Positions 6,753-9,844 of a stretch of DNA of 9,844 nucleotides are shown in pieces. The stretch's first letter is position 1. Each line of letters begins with the position of its first letter. The position numbers were made by a program, and so were the translations under genes. Under the pieces are notes generated by a model, which saw nothing but the letters and a program-made list of their open reading frames with translations, did no database searches and had not been told where the DNA came from. This DNA is from Eggerthellaceae bacterium UBA5808 (lineage in GTDB: Bacteria; Actinomycetota; Coriobacteriia; Coriobacteriales; Eggerthellaceae): positions 1-9,844 of the forward strand of contig DIDE01000095.1 in NCBI GenBank assembly GCA_002417975.1. Reading direction: 5' to 3'.

Positions 6753-8014
6753 CGATCATCGCCTCCCTCAAGTAGGTCAAGCACTATCGTTTCGGCACGC
6801 CGTTGCATCGTTTCGATATTACGTTCGTATGACCGTGGAAGAGAAAGTTCCTCTTCAAGGAAACGATCCTGAAGCCAGGTAATAGATCCTTCAGGATCAT
6901 CACGTTCTCCAGAACTCTGTCGTAAGAGCGTCGCAGGGAACAGACCTTCGTTCTTCAATGACTTTTTACTGATATTGGGCCGCGTGTTATCGATAAGCGC
7001 ATCACAAAAAAACGATGGGTAACCGTTGTTGATCTTACGACGCATATCATCGATAATTTCGGGCTGACGCAGCAGATGATGTAGATCGGTCTTTCCCGTC
7101 AACGTTACGCGTTCTACCATGTCCTCGCATTGAGCTTTTCCATTGAGACGGAATAAGTCTCCCATAATGGCATCATGAACTTCAGCGAGTGTCCCACAAT
7201 GGGAAACGTCGACATTTGTCTTTTGCCATACCACGCTCGCAAGAGAGATAAAGTTAACCATGTTAGGAGCATCCTGCGTGAGCGTGACCTCATAGCATCC
7301 TCGCGCTCCTGTTTCTTTAATATCACGCCCCTGAATGCATCCAGAAAACGCAACATGAGGATCATGCGGATCATCGACCTGTCGCTTATGGATATGTCCC
7401 AGTGCCCAATAATCCATATTCGTAGCACGCAGTTGATGGGGGTCGGTCGGTGCCTTCTTAGGATCAAGATCAAGCCCCGTATGAAGCACGCCAACCGAAA
7501 AAGGTGCATGTACGCCACATGCACGTTCGGCCGCAACACGACTAATGCCGCGCGCAATATCTTCATCAACGGGCGTCGATTGATTAAAATAGCTTCGCCC
7601 ACCCAGCAAAACAAGCGGACGGCCATGTCGCTCATATGTAATAAATCCAGGACGATCTGCAGGAAACATATAAGCGTTATCGGGCAAGTCGCCAAAATCA
7701 TTGCGCCAACTCACATACGGATCATGATTTCCTGCACACATATACACAGGAATATGAGCGGATTCAAGACGATGCAGTCCATCAAAAAAATGTGCATAAT
7801 CAGCGTATGATGGCTCGGCCATGTCAAACATATCGCCAGCCATAATGACAAAATCAACGTCATGATCTATTGCAGTATCGATCAAACGATCATAGGCTTC
7901 AGGAATCGCCGTCAGCAAACGATCAGCCCACGCCGGCGAAAGAGCGCGAAGCCCACGAAAAGGAGCACCTAGATGAAGATCGGCCGCATGTATAAACGTT
8001 ACCCGCGTCTTCAT
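6749..8014 (-). CDS. YhaO/SbcD-like DNA repair exonuclease (metallophosphoesterase)
   Basis: A 421-residue Mre11/SbcD-family nuclease with the usual metal-binding motifs in order: D12-L-H14, GDMFD (60-64), GNHD (95-98), H178 in LHTG, and GHIH (206-209). The C-terminal part (about 270-421) is the less conserved capping and partner-binding region. Such enzymes cut DNA ends with two metal ions under control of an SMC-type ATPase, and the overlapping yhaN-like gene supplies that partner. I start it at ATG 8014 rather than the in-frame GTG at 8026, because AAAGGTGA ends 8 nt before the ATG and would overlap the GTG. It lies 89 nt after dnaB in the same direction, and I see no clear promoter or terminator between them, so cotranscription is plausible. 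It resembles YhaO more than classical SbcD because of its partner. Confidence 0.92.
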   Translation of the reverse strand: MKTRVTFIHAADLHLGAPFRGLRALSPAWADRLLTAIPEAYDRLIDTAIDHDVDFVIMAGDMFDMAEPSYADYAHFFDGLHRLESAHIPVYMCAGNHDPYVSWRNDFGDLPDNAYMFPADRPGFITYERHGRPLVLLGGRSYFNQSTPVDEDIARGISRVAAERACGVHAPFSVGVLHTGLDLDPKKAPTDPHQLRATNMDYWALGHIHKRQVDDPHDPHVAFSGCIQGRDIKETGARGCYEVTLTQDAPNMVNFISLASVVWQKTNVDVSHCGTLAEVHDAIMGDLFRLNGKAQCEDMVERVTLTGKTDLHHLLRQPEIIDDMRRKINNGYPSFFCDALIDNTRPNISKKSLKNEGLFPATLLRQSSGERDDPEGSITWLQDRFLEEELSLPRSYERNIETMQRRAETIVLDLLEGGDDR

Positions 8015-8022
8015 ATTCTTTC

Positions 8023-8030
8023 TCACCTTT
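8023..8030 (-). promoter_or_regulatory. ribosome binding site deciding the yhaO-like start
   Basis: AAAGGTGA on the minus strand lies 8 nt before the ATG at 8014 and covers the alternative GTG codon at 8026. It supports the shorter protein beginning MKTRVTFIHAADLHLG, which places the first metal-binding Asp at residue 12. Confidence 0.75.
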
Positions 8031-8103
8031 CATCATTGATGGACGGATACTACTTCAATGAGCACTTCATCTCATCTACGTTAATCAAACGGCATGCTCT
8101 GCC

Positions 8104-9552
8104 CTAAAATTCGCCCTCATAGCGAGAATCGTCAATGAAGTTCCCAAATGTCGTATTCTCAGGAGCCCACGAAAGGGTGATATCCCTTGTCGGTCCATTA
8201 CGATGCTTAGCGACAATAAGGTTAGCTGTTCCAGCCTCCGGACGGCCATCACAATCCGCTTCTTCTTCAGTCAAGCTGCGGTCAATGAACATAACGATAT
8301 CGGCGTCCTGTTCGATTGATCCAGATTCACGCAAGTCAGACAGCATAGGACGTTTTCCCGTACGTTGCTCAACAGAACGAGACAGCTGCGAAAGCGCAAT
8401 AACTGGCATGTTCATTTCCTTGGCGAGTACTTTAAGCCCACGAGAAATCTCAGCAACCTCAACGGCACGATTGCCATCCTTACGTGATTGAGGTGGCTGC
8501 ATCAATTGCAAATAGTCGACGACGATCAATCCCTTTTCTTTTCCGCGAAGCTCTCTACGAGCCTTCGCTCGAGCCTCGGCAATTGAAAGCGACGGCGTAT
8601 CATCAATATAGAGCTCAACTTTAGACAAACGTTCCATCGCGTCGCCAAGCTCCTGCCAGTCATTAGGACCAAGGTTTCCACCACGAACTTTACCCAAATC
8701 GACACGTGCTTCGGAGCACAAAATACGTTGAACCAGCTGTTCTGCACTCATCTCAAGGGAAAAGAACGTCGTTGGAAATCCCGCTTTTGCTGCATTGCAC
8801 GCAATGTTAAGGGCGAGTGAAGTTTTGCCAACACCTGGTCGAGCCGCAAGAATAACTAGATCGCCACCGCGAAAGCCGTGAAAGAGCTCATCCACATCTT
8901 TAAACCCAGTTGGAACGCCCGCCATATGCGATTTCTGTTCCGCAAGCTTTGTCATATCATCGAATGCTTGACTGAGCAGTGTACGAATTGGCTTAAACGT
9001 CGAAGAAATGCGTTGCTCAGTAACGTGGAACAACGTCTTTTCTGCATCCTCTACGACTTCGTTAAGATCATCGGGGGCATCGTAGGCAAGCGCAGTAATC
9101 TGTGCTGACGCATAAATAAGTTGGCGTAACATCGAAGTGCGCTTAACGATATCGGTATGAGTGCTCCAGTTGGTAAGGGAAAACGTGTTGTCAGATAAAT
9201 CTGACAAATACATCTTGCCACCGACAGCCTCAAGCTGTCCTTCTGCACGCAAGTTTTCTGCAAGTGATATTTCGTCGATGGGCAAATTGCGCTCATGCAG
9301 ATTTAACATACTCTGAAAAATAATCTGGTGCGCAGGGCGGAAGAAACTCTCAGGCATCAGTTTTGAAGAAACCTCATCGATAATATCAGGGTTAAGCATG
9401 CATGCAGCAAGTACCGCCTGTTCAGCCTCTATATTTTGAGGTACCTGATGAGATAGAGCCGATGATAGAGCAGGGCGATCCGACGTATGGTCCGATTGAC
9501 CAGAACTACGAGTTGCTTGCGCATGATTTTTCGATTGAGATGATGTAGGCAT
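8104..9552 (-). CDS. dnaB: replicative DNA helicase
   Basis: Hexameric helicase that unwinds DNA at the replication fork, moves on the lagging strand and recruits primase. The 482 residues comprise an N-terminal primase-interacting domain (about 37-140, beginning VPQNIEAEQAVL), a linker, and a RecA-type motor. The motor carries Walker A ARPGVGKTS (237-245), SLEM (265-268), Walker B LIVVDYLQLM (342-351), the block from LSQLSRSVEQRT at 387 to DRS at 426, and the arginine-finger motif KHRNGPT (449-455). I see no intein or insertion. The first 35 residues are a Ser/Thr/Gln-rich, probably disordered extension. ATG at 9552 is preceded by AAGGA with an 11-nt spacer. The 177-nt upstream gap presumably holds its promoter. 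It is the first gene of a likely dnaB-yhaO-yhaN unit. Confidence 0.98.
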   Translation of the reverse strand: MPTSSQSKNHAQATRSSGQSDHTSDRPALSSALSHQVPQNIEAEQAVLAACMLNPDIIDEVSSKLMPESFFRPAHQIIFQSMLNLHERNLPIDEISLAENLRAEGQLEAVGGKMYLSDLSDNTFSLTNWSTHTDIVKRTSMLRQLIYASAQITALAYDAPDDLNEVVEDAEKTLFHVTEQRISSTFKPIRTLLSQAFDDMTKLAEQKSHMAGVPTGFKDVDELFHGFRGGDLVILAARPGVGKTSLALNIACNAAKAGFPTTFFSLEMSAEQLVQRILCSEARVDLGKVRGGNLGPNDWQELGDAMERLSKVELYIDDTPSLSIAEARAKARRELRGKEKGLIVVDYLQLMQPPQSRKDGNRAVEVAEISRGLKVLAKEMNMPVIALSQLSRSVEQRTGKRPMLSDLRESGSIEQDADIVMFIDRSLTEEEADCDGRPEAGTANLIVAKHRNGPTRDITLSWAPENTTFGNFIDDSRYEGEF

Positions 9553-9729
9553 TACCAGCGTTTTCCTTGCAACAGGGGCGCCGTGCCAGAAAAGACCAAG
9601 GACACCCGATCTAACGTGTTTTCTCTAGTTCAATCATACTCTACACGAACGATCGAGGTGATCATTTTTACGGAATGCCGCAAACTTGACGCAACAAAAA
9701 TCCCAGTCGCACTTTTTCATACACTATAG
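9553..9729. other. intergenic region upstream of dnaB
   Basis: This AT-rich stretch separates dnaB from the preceding open frame. It contains the dnaB ribosome binding site (AAGGA at 9564-9568, minus strand). Weak promoter-like words are present: TATGAT at 9633-9638 without a matching -35, and TTGCGT followed after 18 nt by TAAAAA near 9670-9695. Neither is strong enough to call. I see no RNA gene or clear terminator. Confidence 0.5.
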
Positions 9730-9844
9730 TCACGTATCTATGTGCGATCGTGGTATAGGTAATAAGAGATATACGGCTGGGATAATTAAGCCGCTTATAA
9801 GATAAGAATCGGGCAAAGCAATGACCAAAAGCATCGCACCTGCC
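9730..9844 (-). CDS. probable 3' end of a membrane protein gene, partial
   Basis: A minus-strand frame is open from the window edge to TGA at 9730-9732 and encodes 37 residues ending in RSHIDT. Most of it is hydrophobic (for example SGLIIPAVYLLLPI), like the last membrane helix of an integral protein, and is followed by a short polar tail. It runs in the same direction as every other gene here, 177 nt before dnaB. It does not resemble the C-terminus of ribosomal protein L9, which often precedes dnaB. A second minus frame is also open to 9668. I cannot assign a family from so little sequence. Confidence 0.4.
   Translation of the reverse strand, partial: AGAMLLVIALPDSYLISGLIIPAVYLLLPIPRSHIDT

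Noticed and set aside
7175..7810. 211-codon plus-strand open frame opposite the nuclease gene
   Set aside because: A shadow of a gene with an intact conserved domain. Its translation is rich in Arg, Cys, Met and Ile with no domain order.
8091..8103. GGCA-TGCTC-TGCC hairpin directly after the dnaB stop codon as a terminator
   Set aside because: The stem is only 4 bp, and the following minus-strand sequence GTTTGATT is a poor T-tract.
9821..9844. plus-strand ATG beginning MTKSIAPA at the window edge as a divergent gene
   Set aside because: There is no Shine-Dalgarno in the preceding 20 nt and no paired promoter boxes. The opposite strand reads as a better protein (hydrophobic helix) over the same bases.
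1..9844. phage, insertion sequence, CRISPR or toxin-antitoxin content
   Set aside because: No transposase, integrase or regularly spaced repeat array is present, and there is no pair of small genes. Composition is even across the genes.

Overview
The window carries six complete protein-coding genes, all on the minus strand, packed tightly and making up about 93% of it. The products are recognisable housekeeping or repair families. Base composition is mid-range and the codon style is similar across genes. The pairing of a membrane-spanning YhaN-type ATPase with a YhaO-type nuclease, together with an oxygen-independent radical SAM protein of the HemN/HemW superfamily, fits an anaerobic or microaerophilic Gram-positive. 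Mid-GC Coriobacteriia (anaerobic Actinomycetota) are my best guess, but this is a low-confidence inference because nothing here is a taxonomic marker.

Layout in the direction of transcription (high to low coordinates): a hydrophobic C-terminus, probably the end of an upstream membrane protein (9730-9844); a 177-nt spacer; dnaB, the replicative helicase (8104-9552); an 89-nt spacer; a YhaO/SbcD-like DNA exonuclease (6749-8014); a YhaN-like SMC-type ATPase (4386-6752) overlapping it by 4 nt; a 91-nt spacer with a candidate promoter and leader hairpin; purA (2999-4294); purD (1679-2971); and a radical SAM protein of the coproporphyrinogen III oxidase superfamily (338-1675), which starts 3 nt after purD. 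The last 337 nt hold no convincing complete gene. They contain a family of imperfect hairpin-forming repeats, one of which includes the stop codon of the radical SAM gene, and a perfect 12-bp inverted repeat.

Functionally there are two blocks. dnaB-yhaO-yhaN joins fork unwinding to a nuclease/ATPase pair likely to process DNA ends. purA-purD-radical SAM is a short purine-biosynthesis operon (AMP branch and GAR synthesis) with a translationally coupled Fe-S enzyme of unknown substrate at its end. Both blocks use strong Shine-Dalgarno sequences, and two of these revise gene starts: purD starts at 2971 and yhaO at 8014.

I found no CRISPR array, insertion sequence, tRNA, rRNA or defence system. 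The features most worth a second look are the two membrane helices in the middle of the YhaN-like ATPase, the non-canonical radical SAM protein, and the repeats after it.
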